Source: RCIO01 sp964629765
GTDB lineage: Bacteria; Pseudomonadota; Alphaproteobacteria; Rhizobiales; Rhizobiaceae
Assembly: GCA_964629765.1 (NCBI GenBank)
Contig: CAZVTK010000004.1
Location: 32,175-96,174 of the forward strand
Reading direction: 5' to 3'
DNA length: 64,000 nt
The position numbers and the translations under genes were made by a program. Shown in pieces: positions 52,548 to 60,879 of this stretch. How positions within the stretch are numbered: the stretch's first letter is position 1; each line of letters begins with the position of its first letter. Under the pieces are notes generated by a model. That model was given only the letters and a program-made list of their open reading frames with translations. It searched no databases and was not told the origin of the DNA.

Positions 52548-53893
52548 GCAGCGGCGCCGAAGGCCACAACGAGATCATCATCGTCCGCCGCGGCGGCGGC
52601 GACGACGACGAGGGCCATCACGGCGGCGCGTGGAAGATCGCCTTCGCCGACTTCATGACGGCGATGATGTGCTTCTTCCTGGTCATGTGGCTCATCAACG
52701 CGGCCAACGAGCAGACCAAGGAATCCATTGCCAGCTACTTCAACCCGGTGAAGCTGATCGACCGCAATACCAACCGCAAGGGCATCGACGACATCGGCAA
52801 GGGCCCGCAGGCGTCCAATTCCGACGTCAGGTCCGAGACCAACACCGACAACCCGATCGGCGAGCGCCGCACGCTGAGCGGGCCGGCGGACAACGCCAAT
52901 TCCCGGGATCTCGCCGACTCGGTCAAGCACTCCGACGAGCACATGTTCGCCGACCCCTACGCCGTGCTCGCCGAGATCGCGGCCGACACCGCCGACAAGC
53001 AGAACATCAGCGTGATGGGCGACGGCGGCGCCAGCGAGGCGGGACCGGCCAACGGCGCCTCGGGCGGCGAATCCTACCGCGACCCCTTCGCGCCCGATTT
53101 CTGGTCGACGCAGGTCGAGGCTCCCGCCGCCAACGAGACCACCGAGCGCAGCCTGCCCGAGGGCGAGGTGGCCGATGAGACGCCGGAGCGCCCGGTGAAG
53201 GACGGCGCGCAGGCGCCCGTCAACGCGCAGCAGCCGGCCGATCCCGACGCCGTGAACCCCTTCGACGGCCCGCCCCCGAGCGGCGTGGCCGAACCCTCAC
53301 CGGCGCCCGTCGCCGAGACCCGGGTCGCCGAGGCGGCGCAGGCCGAAGAAAAGCCGGCACGGGCGGAAAGGGCGCCACCGCAGGAGGCCGCCGAGGCGCC
53401 GCCTCCCGAGCCGGCCGCTCCGCCCGGACCGTCCGAGGCCACGCGCCAGCTCGCCGAGCAGGTGCGCCGCGAACTGGCGGAAGCCTTCGGCGGCGCCCAG
53501 AACCTCGTCGGCATCACGGTTGCGGAATCGGAATCGAGCGTCACCATCTCCGTCGCCGACGACATCCGCGACGGCATGTTCGAGATCGGCTCGGCCGTAC
53601 CGCGCCGCCAGCTCGTGCTGGCCATGGAAAAGATCGGCAAGACGCTGTCGCAGCACACCGGCAGCGTCACCATCAACGGCCACACGGACGGGCGGCCCTA
53701 CAAGGGCGGCTACGACAACTGGCGCCTGTCGACCGCGCGCGCCCACGCCACCTACTACATGCTTGTGCGCGGCGGCCTCGCGGAAGGCCGGATCAAGTCG
53801 GTCGCCGGCTACGCCGACCGGCGGTTGAAGCTGCCCGGCGAGCCCTATGCGTCGGTCAACCGCCGCATCGAGATCCTGCTGGGGGCGAGCTGA
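52544..53893 (+). CDS. motB: Flagellar motor stator protein MotB
   Basis: A 449-residue stator subunit. The proton-path aspartate lies in IAFADFMTAMMCFFLVMWLI (about residue 35), the single transmembrane helix. The C-terminal OmpA-like peptidoglycan-binding domain (about residues 310-445) has SVTINGHTDGRPYKGGYDNW and NRRIEILLG. The linker between them is very long and Pro/Ala/Glu-rich (about residues 70-300), longer than in enteric MotB (308 residues total), as in rhizobia where MotC binds MotB in the periplasm. It overlaps the fliH-like gene by four bases. Confidence 0.94.
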   Translation: MSSGAEGHNEIIIVRRGGGDDDEGHHGGAWKIAFADFMTAMMCFFLVMWLINAANEQTKESIASYFNPVKLIDRNTNRKGIDDIGKGPQASNSDVRSETNTDNPIGERRTLSGPADNANSRDLADSVKHSDEHMFADPYAVLAEIAADTADKQNISVMGDGGASEAGPANGASGGESYRDPFAPDFWSTQVEAPAANETTERSLPEGEVADETPERPVKDGAQAPVNAQQPADPDAVNPFDGPPPSGVAEPSPAPVAETRVAEAAQAEEKPARAERAPPQEAAEAPPPEPAAPPGPSEATRQLAEQVRRELAEAFGGAQNLVGITVAESESSVTISVADDIRDGMFEIGSAVPRRQLVLAMEKIGKTLSQHTGSVTINGHTDGRPYKGGYDNWRLSTARAHATYYMLVRGGLAEGRIKSVAGYADRRLKLPGEPYASVNRRIEILLGAS

Positions 53894-53895
53894 CC

Positions 53896-55197
53896 GTGGC
53901 CGCCCGCTCCTCGCTCGCCCTGCTGGCCGTCGCGGCATCGCTTGCCGCCGGTCCGTCGCGCGCGATGGAGAACCTTGCGCCCTACCAGCTCGTCCGCTCG
54001 CTCCAGCTCGTGCAGGACCAGATCGCCAATGGCGACCACGCCGCGCTGCCCATGCAGCAGCGCATCCTGCGCATGATCGACCAGCGGCTCAACGGCAGCG
54101 CGCCCGAGGACTTCGCCGACGGGCGCAATTTTCGCGCGCTGATGCTCTACGCCATGAGCGGCGGCAACCCGCGCACCGTCGAGCAGCTCGTGAGCCATCT
54201 CGTGCTCGACGAGAAGGACGCCAAGCTGAGCGCCGGGCTGATCCAGTATGTGCGGGGCAATCCCGGCGGCGCCATCGCCGCGCTCACCGGCCTCGAACCG
54301 CCCGACGTGTCGGCCGAGCTGAGCCCGTTCCTGGCGCTGGTCAAGGGCACCGTGCTCGCCGGCAAGGAGCCGCAGAAGAGCCTGTCGCTGCTCGACATGG
54401 CACGCCTGCTCGGCCCCGGCACGCTGGTCGAGGAAGCCTCACTGCGGCGCACCATGGTCCTCGCCACCCAGCTCAGGCAGCCGGAGCGCTTCGTGGCGGC
54501 CGCCGAGCAATACGTCCGCCGCTTCCTGCGCTCGCCCTATGCCAGCCAGTTCGCCGACGGCTTCGTGGCGGGCGTGGTGAGCCTCCATACCGCGATCGAT
54601 CTTGCGGCAGTGGCCGAGGTAATGGCGGGCATGACTGCCGAGCAGTCCAAGGTGATCTACCTGCGCATCGCGCGCCAGGCCGCGATCGACCGCACGCAGG
54701 GCCTGCTCGACTTCGCCTCCAGGGGGCTCGAGGCCGGCGCTTCCGGCAGTGACGCCGATCCGCGCACGGAGCTCTACCGGGCGCTGGCGGACGTGGCTTC
54801 CGCCGAGCCCGGTGCCGTGCGCGCGCGCCTCGCCGGGATCGACCGGCGCAAGCTCTCCGCCTCCGACCGCCTGCTGCTCGACGCCGCCGCCGCCATCGTC
54901 TCCGATGTCGTCAGGCCGGTCGCCGCGGCCGTTCCCGCCGGGCCGCCTCCGCTCCCGGAACCGTTGCCGGATGCCGAAGCGGCATCGCCCCGCGCGGAAG
55001 CCGGCGACCCGGTCGACTATGCCGAGCCGCCGCTCAACGAGCCGGATGCGCCGGCCGACCTGCCGCCCGTCGCGGCGGCGCCGCGGCAGCCCGCCGGCCC
55101 GGACGATCCTGCGCTCGCCGAGGAACGGGCCTATGTCGCCCGCACGCGCGACCGCCTCGCCGACATCGATCGCATGCTTCAGGAGACGACCCAGTGA
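53896..55197 (+). CDS. motC: Periplasmic motility protein MotC
   Basis: A 433-residue exported protein with a signal peptide (SSLALLAVAASLAAGPSRA) and a helical, repeat-like body (SLQLVQDQIANGDHAALPMQ, LRRTMVLATQLRQPERFVAA). MotC is known in Sinorhizobium to modulate motor speed by acting on MotB. GTG 53896 follows the motB stop by two bases, and the stop overlaps the fliK start (GTGA). The C-terminal 90 residues are Pro-rich and end in a short coiled coil (RTRDRLADIDRMLQETTQ). MotE (44642) would be its chaperone. Confidence 0.92.
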   Translation: MAARSSLALLAVAASLAAGPSRAMENLAPYQLVRSLQLVQDQIANGDHAALPMQQRILRMIDQRLNGSAPEDFADGRNFRALMLYAMSGGNPRTVEQLVSHLVLDEKDAKLSAGLIQYVRGNPGGAIAALTGLEPPDVSAELSPFLALVKGTVLAGKEPQKSLSLLDMARLLGPGTLVEEASLRRTMVLATQLRQPERFVAAAEQYVRRFLRSPYASQFADGFVAGVVSLHTAIDLAAVAEVMAGMTAEQSKVIYLRIARQAAIDRTQGLLDFASRGLEAGASGSDADPRTELYRALADVASAEPGAVRARLAGIDRRKLSASDRLLLDAAAAIVSDVVRPVAAAVPAGPPPLPEPLPDAEAASPRAEAGDPVDYAEPPLNEPDAPADLPPVAAAPRQPAGPDDPALAEERAYVARTRDRLADIDRMLQETTQ

Positions 55198-56588
55198 GTC
55201 CAGCGTCCCTTGCCGTCCAGTCCCAGCCGGTCGCAGCGCCGGCCCCGAACCGCCACGGCGCCGGTCCCGGCCATGGGGGCAAGGCCGGCGATGACGACGC
55301 CGCCGGGTTCGGCGCCATGGTCGACGCCGCGGACGAGCCGGCCCCCGCGCGCGGCGCGCGCCGCGCCAAGGGCGAGGACGGGGCCGGCGACTGTGCCTGC
55401 GAGGGGGCCGAAGCCGCCCTCGATTCACCCTGGACCGTCCGCCGGACCGATCCGCATATCGGCGCGACGGCCGACAATGACGACGTCCCCGAGCCCGAAA
55501 GACCCGACGCCGACGCCACGGCCCCGGCCGATGCCCTCGCCGTGCTTCTCGATGCGGTGACGGCGCCGAAGCAGGCCGAGACCGTCCCGGCCAAGGACGC
55601 CGCCGCAGGCGACGACCCCGCGCCCGCCGCCGCAATCGCGGTCGACGCCGAGGCGAAGGATATGGCCGGCGATGCTCCCGCCCGCGCCGCGACGCCCGCC
55701 GTCGCTGCCGCCGCTGCCGCCGCTTCGGCGGTCGCATTCGGCGCGGTTCCGGTCGAGCGGCCACAGCGGCAGGGCAATGTCGAGGCAAGGCCCGCCGCCG
55801 CTGCGACATCCCGGAACGCGACCGAGGCCGCGGCGCCAGCGCCCGCCCGGAACGCCGCCGCAAACGCGGCCGAGGCGCCTGCCGAAGTTGCAACGCCGCG
55901 CGCCACCGCCCCCGAGACGCGCCCCGAGGCTTCGGGCTCAGGTTCCGTCTCCGGCGCGCCGCGCCGCGACGGCCGGTCCGCCGAGGGCCGCAATTCCGGT
56001 TCGGTCACGGACGCCAAGGTTTCCGTCATCTCGGTGCAGGTCGCGCCCGCCCCGGCCGCCGCGCCCGTCGCGCCGTCGCCCACCGGAGCCGCCTTGGTGG
56101 CCTCGCTGGACGCCGACGGCACCCTTGCCCGCTATGCCAGCGACACGGCCTCCGCGCCTCTGCCCGGCGCCGAGGGCAAGCCCGTCACCAACCTCAAGCT
56201 CCAGCTCCATCCCGCCGAGCTCGGCAACGTCACCGTCACCATCGCCGGCCGCGGCGACGACCTCGCCATCGACATCAAGGTCGAGAACAACGAGGCGCGC
56301 AGCCGGCTGACCAACGACAGCGAGGCGATCGTGCGCTCGCTGCGCGCCCTCGGCTACGATGTCGACCGCCTCACCGTGCAGCAGGTGCCGCAGTCCACCG
56401 CGGCGGGCCAGCAGCAGACGGCGACCGGCGGCCGCGGCGACGGCTTCGCCGCCTTCGAGCAGCGCGGCGGCGAGCGCGGTCAGGGACAGCAGAACCAGGC
56501 GAACGGCAATGCACGCGACAACGGCCCGCACGATACGGCGCATCACCTCCAGCAGCCTCGCGGCGGCGCTGGCGGCGTCTATATCTAG
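55194..56588 (+). CDS. fliK: Hook-length control protein FliK
   Basis: A 464-residue protein. The first 330 residues are low-complexity, rich in Ala, Pro, Glu and Asp, as usual for the ruler part. The C-terminal FliK domain has LKLQLHPAELGNVTVTIAGR and the following AIDIKVENNEARSRLTNDSE / IVRSLRALGYDVDRLTVQQV. It measures hook length and triggers the FlhB switch. In older rhizobial literature the gene was called motD. GTG start overlaps motC by four bases; the 3' end overlaps the lytic transglycosylase gene by 80 bases. Confidence 0.92.
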   Translation: MSPASLAVQSQPVAAPAPNRHGAGPGHGGKAGDDDAAGFGAMVDAADEPAPARGARRAKGEDGAGDCACEGAEAALDSPWTVRRTDPHIGATADNDDVPEPERPDADATAPADALAVLLDAVTAPKQAETVPAKDAAAGDDPAPAAAIAVDAEAKDMAGDAPARAATPAVAAAAAAASAVAFGAVPVERPQRQGNVEARPAAAATSRNATEAAAPAPARNAAANAAEAPAEVATPRATAPETRPEASGSGSVSGAPRRDGRSAEGRNSGSVTDAKVSVISVQVAPAPAAAPVAPSPTGAALVASLDADGTLARYASDTASAPLPGAEGKPVTNLKLQLHPAELGNVTVTIAGRGDDLAIDIKVENNEARSRLTNDSEAIVRSLRALGYDVDRLTVQQVPQSTAAGQQQTATGGRGDGFAAFEQRGGERGQGQQNQANGNARDNGPHDTAHHLQQPRGGAGGVYI

Positions 56589-57108
56589 CTTCCTGCCGGC
56601 GGCTGCCGTCGCAGCACCAAACGTCTGCGAGCGCCACATCGCCAGCGCGGCGCGCAAATACGACATTCCCGAAGGCATCCTCTACGCGGTCGGCCTCACC
56701 GAGACCGGCCGCAAGGGCAGCCTGCATCCGTGGGCGCTGAACGTCGAGGGCAAGACGGTGATCGCGCCGTCGCGGCAGGCGGCGGTCGAGGCGTTCGAGC
56801 GGGCGCGAGCCGGCGGCGCGACGCTGATCGACCTCGGCTGCATGCAGATCAACCACCGCTATCACGGCGGCCGTTTCCGCTCGCCCGCCGACATGCTGGA
56901 CCCTGCCCGCAACGTCGACTACGCGGCCCGCTTCCTGCGCGAATTGAAGGCCACCCATGCGACCTGGTCGATGGCCGTGGCGCGCTACCACGCCGGCCCG
57001 GACAACGATCCGGCCCAGAAGCGCTACATCTGCAAGGTCGTCGCGAACCTCGTCGCGACCGGTTTCGGGGCGTGGACGGCGGCCGCGCGGGAGTTCTGCA
57101 ATCCTTAA
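56509..57108 (+). CDS. Lytic transglycosylase (SLT-type) of the mot operon
   Basis: A 199-residue protein with an N-terminal signal peptide (RRITSSSLAAALAASISSFL, cleavage after VAA at about residue 37). The SLT fold is visible: ASAARKYDIPEGILYAVGLT with the catalytic Glu in LTETG, then GCMQINHRYHGGRF and MAVARYHAGPDN. It cuts glycan strands and probably opens peptidoglycan for stator, rod or ring assembly. The 5' end lies in another frame inside fliK (80-base overlap); no later start keeps the signal peptide, so the overlap looks real. Confidence 0.88.
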   Translation: MHATTARTIRRITSSSLAAALAASISSFLPAAAVAAPNVCERHIASAARKYDIPEGILYAVGLTETGRKGSLHPWALNVEGKTVIAPSRQAAVEAFERARAGGATLIDLGCMQINHRYHGGRFRSPADMLDPARNVDYAARFLRELKATHATWSMAVARYHAGPDNDPAQKRYICKVVANLVATGFGAWTAAAREFCNP

Positions 57109-57112
57109 CGCA

Positions 57113-57143
57113 AGCTCATCGGTCCATGCCGCGAGCTCATCGG
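57113..57143 (+). promoter_or_regulatory. Direct repeat upstream of rem (candidate activator site)
   Basis: AGCTCATCGG occurs at 57113-57122 and again at 57134-57143, exactly 21 bases apart, which is two helical turns, so two protein subunits would sit on the same face. It lies 200 bases before rem. In Sinorhizobium, VisNR activates rem, making VisNR a candidate binder. The hairpin GGGGC-ATGAA-GCCCC follows at about 57158. Confidence 0.45.
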
Positions 57144-57342
57144 CCGCCTCAATATATGGGGGCATGAAGCCCCGCTGACGCCAGTTCTGGTAAACCCTTG
57201 GCCCTGCTGCGTTAACCATTGTGGCGATGTGCCTCACAGACTCCCGAAATCCGCCACATGGGATTTGGGCTGTTGTCGGCGATTCCGGCGTCCGGCTACG
57301 TCTGTGTCTCGGGGTATTGCAACTGATTCGGAGGGCGGGCCG

Positions 57343-58011
57343 ATGATCGTCATCGTTGATGAACGCGATCTGGTAAAGGACGGCTACCAATCGCTTTTCG
57401 GGCGTGAGGGCGTGGCCAGCGCCGGCTTCGGCTCGCACGAATTCGGCGAGTGGGTCGAGAGCGCGCCCGACGAGGATCTCAAGGCCGTGCAGGCTTTCCT
57501 CATCGGCGAATGCGAAACCGAGAAGGTCGCCCCTCGCAAGCTGCGCGACCGCACCGGCGCCCCGGTGATCGCGCTCGCCGACCAGAACTCGCTGGAGAAC
57601 ACGCTGCGCCTCTTCGACGCCGGCGTCGACGACGTGGTGCGCAAGCCGGTCCACATCCGCGAGATCCTCGCCCGCATCACCGCCATCCGCAGCCGCGCCA
57701 GCGAGCGCCCCTCCTATGCGCAGATCGGCGAGATGCGCATCTTCAACGACGGCCGCGACCCCGAGATCAACGGCACGCCGCTGCCGCTGCCCCGGCGCGA
57801 GCGCCGCATCCTCGAATATCTCGCCGCCAGCGGCGGCCGCCGCGTGACCAAGTCGCAGGTCTTCAGCGCCATCTACGGCCTGTTCGACGGCGAGGTCGAG
57901 GAGAACGTGGTCGAGAGCCACATCTCCAAGCTGCGCAAGAAGCTGCGCGAGAGCCTCGGCTACGACCCGATCGAGTCGAAGCGCTTCCTCGGCTATCGCC
58001 TGGTCGTCTGA
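57343..58011 (+). CDS. rem: Orphan OmpR-type flagellar activator Rem
   Basis: A 222-residue regulator starting MIVIVDERDLVKDGYQSLF, with a receiver-like domain (residues 1-118) and an OmpR winged helix (about 128-220, LPRRERRILEYLAASGGRRV, VESHISKLRKKLRESLG). The acidic VDERD and the lysine in VRKPVHIREI are present, but the expected phospho-acceptor region reads VQAFLIGECE, with no aspartate, so it probably works without phosphorylation. GGAGGG lies at 57330. In Sinorhizobium Rem sits between VisNR and the structural genes. It is placed just before flgE, as in that genus. Confidence 0.9.
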   Translation: MIVIVDERDLVKDGYQSLFGREGVASAGFGSHEFGEWVESAPDEDLKAVQAFLIGECETEKVAPRKLRDRTGAPVIALADQNSLENTLRLFDAGVDDVVRKPVHIREILARITAIRSRASERPSYAQIGEMRIFNDGRDPEINGTPLPLPRRERRILEYLAASGGRRVTKSQVFSAIYGLFDGEVEENVVESHISKLRKKLRESLGYDPIESKRFLGYRLVV

Positions 58012-58051
58012 GCCCGGTGTACCCCGGGGCGGGACGGGCGGATGGCCAGCT

Positions 58052-58076
58052 TCGCGCAAGTGAGACGGGCTATCCT
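58052..58076 (+). promoter_or_regulatory. Shared flagellar promoter element, flgE operon copy
   Basis: TCGCGCAAG, nine bases, CTATCCT; ends 38 bases before the flgE ATG, within the 103-base rem-flgE gap. Confidence 0.68.
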
Positions 58077-58114
58077 CGCGCCAGTCCAGACATGCGTTTG
58101 AGGAGATCCCCCCG

Positions 58115-59386
58115 ATGAGCGGCCTTTTCGGAATGATGCGGACCGGCGTGTCCGGAATGAACGCCCAGGCGACGCGCCTGGCGACGGTCGCGGACAACAT
58201 CGCGAACTCCAGCACCACCGGCTACAAGCGCTCCAAGACCGAGTTCGCCACGCTGGTCCTGCCCAACAGCGGCACGTCCTATGCGTCAGGCGGCGTCACC
58301 ACTGCGATCCAGACGATGGTGACCAAGCAGGGCGTGCTCCAGTACACGACCTCGACCACCGATCTCGCCGTCGACGGCGAAGGCTTCTTCATCGTGCAGG
58401 ACGCCTCGGGCGCGCCGTTCCTCACCCGCGCGGGCTCCTTCGTGCCCAACGCCAACGGCGAGATGGTCAACGCGGCCGGTTACAAGCTGATGGGCTACAG
58501 CTACGCCAACGGCACGCCGACGGCGACGGCCAACAGCTTCGCCGGGCTCGAGCCCGTGATCATCTCCGACATCTCGCTGACCGCGACCGCGTCGACGGAG
58601 GGCCTCTACGCGGCCAACCTGCCGGTCGACGCCCCGGCGGTGGCCCCGGCCAACCTGCCCTCGGCCAACGCCGCCACGGCCGAATACTCGGCCAAGACCT
58701 CCATGGTGGTCTACGACGACGTCGGCCGCGAGGTCATGCTCGACATCTACTTCACCAAGGTCAACGCCAACGAATGGGAAGTGGCGGTCTTCAACCGCAC
58801 CGACGCCACGCCGGGCACCTTCTTCCCCTACGGCACCGCCGGCGACCCGCCGCTCGCCGACACCACGATCGACTTCATCGCCACCAGCGGCCAGATCGAC
58901 CCGGCGGGCAGCACGAACATCGCCATCCCCGTACCCGGCGGCCAGACCGTCACCCTCGACCTGTCGGGCATGACCGAGCTGGCCGCGGGCTTCACGCCGC
59001 TCGACGCGGAAGTGAACGGCAATCCGGCCAGCGGCATCGAGGTGGTCGAGATCGCGGCGGACGGCACCATGTACGCCCAGTACACCGACGGCTCGTTCCG
59101 CGCGCTCTACCGCATCCCGCTCGCCACCGTCCAGTCGCCCGACCGGCTCCAGATGCTGGCCGGCAACGTCTTCTCCGAGAGCTCGGATTCGGGACCGATC
59201 CGCATCGGCTTCCCGGGCGAGGGCAAGCTCGGCAGCGTCGTCTCGGGCGCGCTCGAGGCATCCAATGTCGACATCGCCGAAGAGCTCACGGCGATGATCG
59301 AATCGCAGCGCAGCTATACCGCCAACTCCAAAGTCTTCCAGACGGGTTCCGACCTGATGGACGTACTCGTCAACCTGAAGAGGTAG
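58115..59386 (+). CDS. flgE: Flagellar hook protein FlgE
   Basis: A 423-residue hook subunit. N-terminal axial motif SGMNAQATRLATVADNIANS / STTGYKRSKTEFATLVLPNS, hook-core strings TDLAVDGEGFFIVQDASGAP and the C-terminal VSGALEASNVDIAEELTAMI / ESQRSYTANSKVFQTGSDLM. No signal peptide; exported by the flagellar system. GAGGAG precedes the ATG. It begins an operon running through flgK, flgL, flaF, flbT, flgD and fliQ. Confidence 0.97.
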   Translation: MSGLFGMMRTGVSGMNAQATRLATVADNIANSSTTGYKRSKTEFATLVLPNSGTSYASGGVTTAIQTMVTKQGVLQYTTSTTDLAVDGEGFFIVQDASGAPFLTRAGSFVPNANGEMVNAAGYKLMGYSYANGTPTATANSFAGLEPVIISDISLTATASTEGLYAANLPVDAPAVAPANLPSANAATAEYSAKTSMVVYDDVGREVMLDIYFTKVNANEWEVAVFNRTDATPGTFFPYGTAGDPPLADTTIDFIATSGQIDPAGSTNIAIPVPGGQTVTLDLSGMTELAAGFTPLDAEVNGNPASGIEVVEIAADGTMYAQYTDGSFRALYRIPLATVQSPDRLQMLAGNVFSESSDSGPIRIGFPGEGKLGSVVSGALEASNVDIAEELTAMIESQRSYTANSKVFQTGSDLMDVLVNLKR

Positions 59387-59414
59387 GCCGCGATGAACCC
59401 TGGTAGAGAATGAA

Positions 59415-60875
59415 ATGTCCCTGTCGACTGCCCTTGCGATCGCCCAATCCACGCTTCTGAACACGTCACGCCAGACGACGATCGTCGCGCGCAACATTTC
59501 GGAAACCAGCAACCCGGACTACGCGCGCCGTACCGCGATCCTCGCCACCGCGACGAACGGGGCGCAGGTCGTCCAGACGCGGCGCACCACCAGCGAGGCG
59601 CTGTTCCGCCAGAATCTCGACGCCACCTCGGCCGCGGCGAGCCAGTCGACGCTGCTGTCCGGCCTGAACACGCTGAACTTCGACGTCAACGGCATCGAAT
59701 ACGCCAACTCCGCCGCCACCATGCTGGGCCAGTTCCAGCAGGCCATGCAGATTTTCTCCGCCTCGCCGTCCAACGGATCGGTGGCGCAGAACGCCATCGA
59801 TTCCGCCCAGGCGCTGGTCCGCTCGCTCAACGACGGCACCACTGCGATCCAGAATTTCCGCATCGACGTCGACAGGCAGATCTCCTCGTCCGTCGGCGAG
59901 CTGAACAGCCTGCTCGCCGACTTCAAGCGCGTCAATGACGACGTGACGGCCGGCACCCGCGCCGGCCGCGACGTCAACGACGAGCTGGACCAGCGCGACG
60001 CCCTGCTCAAGAAGATTTCCGAATACGTTCCCGTCAACGCCATCACCCGGGCCGACAACGACCTGATGCTGGTGACGGCGACGGGCCAGACCCTGTTCGA
60101 GAAGGTCGCCCGCGAGGTGACGTTCTCGATCACGCCGGGCCTCCAGCCGGGCGTCAGCGGCGGCGCGATCTATGTCGACGGCGTGCCGATCATCGCCGGC
60201 ACCGGCGGCAACACCAATTCGGGCGGCAAGCTCGCCGCCTTCGTGCAGTTGCGCGAGGAAGTCACCACCGGCATGCAGGCGCAACTCGACGAGATCGCGC
60301 GCGGCCTCGTCATCGCCTTCCGCGAGACCGATCCGAACGGCGTGCAGCCGGACGCGCCCGGCCTGTTCTCCTGGAGCGGCGCGCCGGGCATGCCGCCCGC
60401 GGGCACACTCGTCGACGGGCTGGCGCGCGACATCCGCGTCAACCTGGCATTCGTCTCCACGCTCGGCGGCGATCCCGACCTGCTGCGCGACGGCGGCGCC
60501 AACGGCCCGGACTACGTCCACAACACCTCGGGCGGCACCGCCTATACGGGGCTGCTGCTCGGCTATGCGGCGCGGCTGGACGAGCCGATTCCTTTCGATC
60601 CCGCGGCGGGGATTCAAGGAACCATTAGTGTTTCCGCGTACAGTACGGAAGCAATCAGCTGGTTCTCGAACATCAGGCAGGACGCCTCCCGCGCCGCCGA
60701 GTCGAAGAACGCGCTGATGGCCCGCACCACCGAGGCGCTGTCGAACCTGACCGGCGTCAACATCGACGAGGAAATGACGCTGCTGCTCGACCTCGAACAC
60801 ACCTACGAGGCTTCCGCCCGCCTGATGAAGGCGGTGGACGACATGCTGCTCGCCTTGCTCAACGCGGTGAACTGA
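59415..60875 (+). CDS. flgK: Hook-filament junction protein FlgK
   Basis: A 486-residue hook-associated protein. The N-terminus (LAIAQSTLLNTSRQTTIVAR, then NISETSNPDYARRTAILATA) and the C-terminus (SNLTGVNIDEEMTLLLDLEH, TYEASARLMKAVDDMLLALL) are standard for FlgK. The central domain is variable. It lies 28 bases after flgE and four bases before flgL. It is shorter than enteric FlgK (about 550) but normal for rhizobia. Confidence 0.95.
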   Translation: MSLSTALAIAQSTLLNTSRQTTIVARNISETSNPDYARRTAILATATNGAQVVQTRRTTSEALFRQNLDATSAAASQSTLLSGLNTLNFDVNGIEYANSAATMLGQFQQAMQIFSASPSNGSVAQNAIDSAQALVRSLNDGTTAIQNFRIDVDRQISSSVGELNSLLADFKRVNDDVTAGTRAGRDVNDELDQRDALLKKISEYVPVNAITRADNDLMLVTATGQTLFEKVAREVTFSITPGLQPGVSGGAIYVDGVPIIAGTGGNTNSGGKLAAFVQLREEVTTGMQAQLDEIARGLVIAFRETDPNGVQPDAPGLFSWSGAPGMPPAGTLVDGLARDIRVNLAFVSTLGGDPDLLRDGGANGPDYVHNTSGGTAYTGLLLGYAARLDEPIPFDPAAGIQGTISVSAYSTEAISWFSNIRQDASRAAESKNALMARTTEALSNLTGVNIDEEMTLLLDLEHTYEASARLMKAVDDMLLALLNAVN

Positions 60876-60879
60876 CGCC

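Noticed and set aside
57103..57127. A seventh copy of the flagellar element at TAACGCAAG after the transglycosylase gene
   Set aside because: The left half fits partly, but nine bases on the right half reads CCATGCC, with no TA, and the next gene is over 200 bases away.
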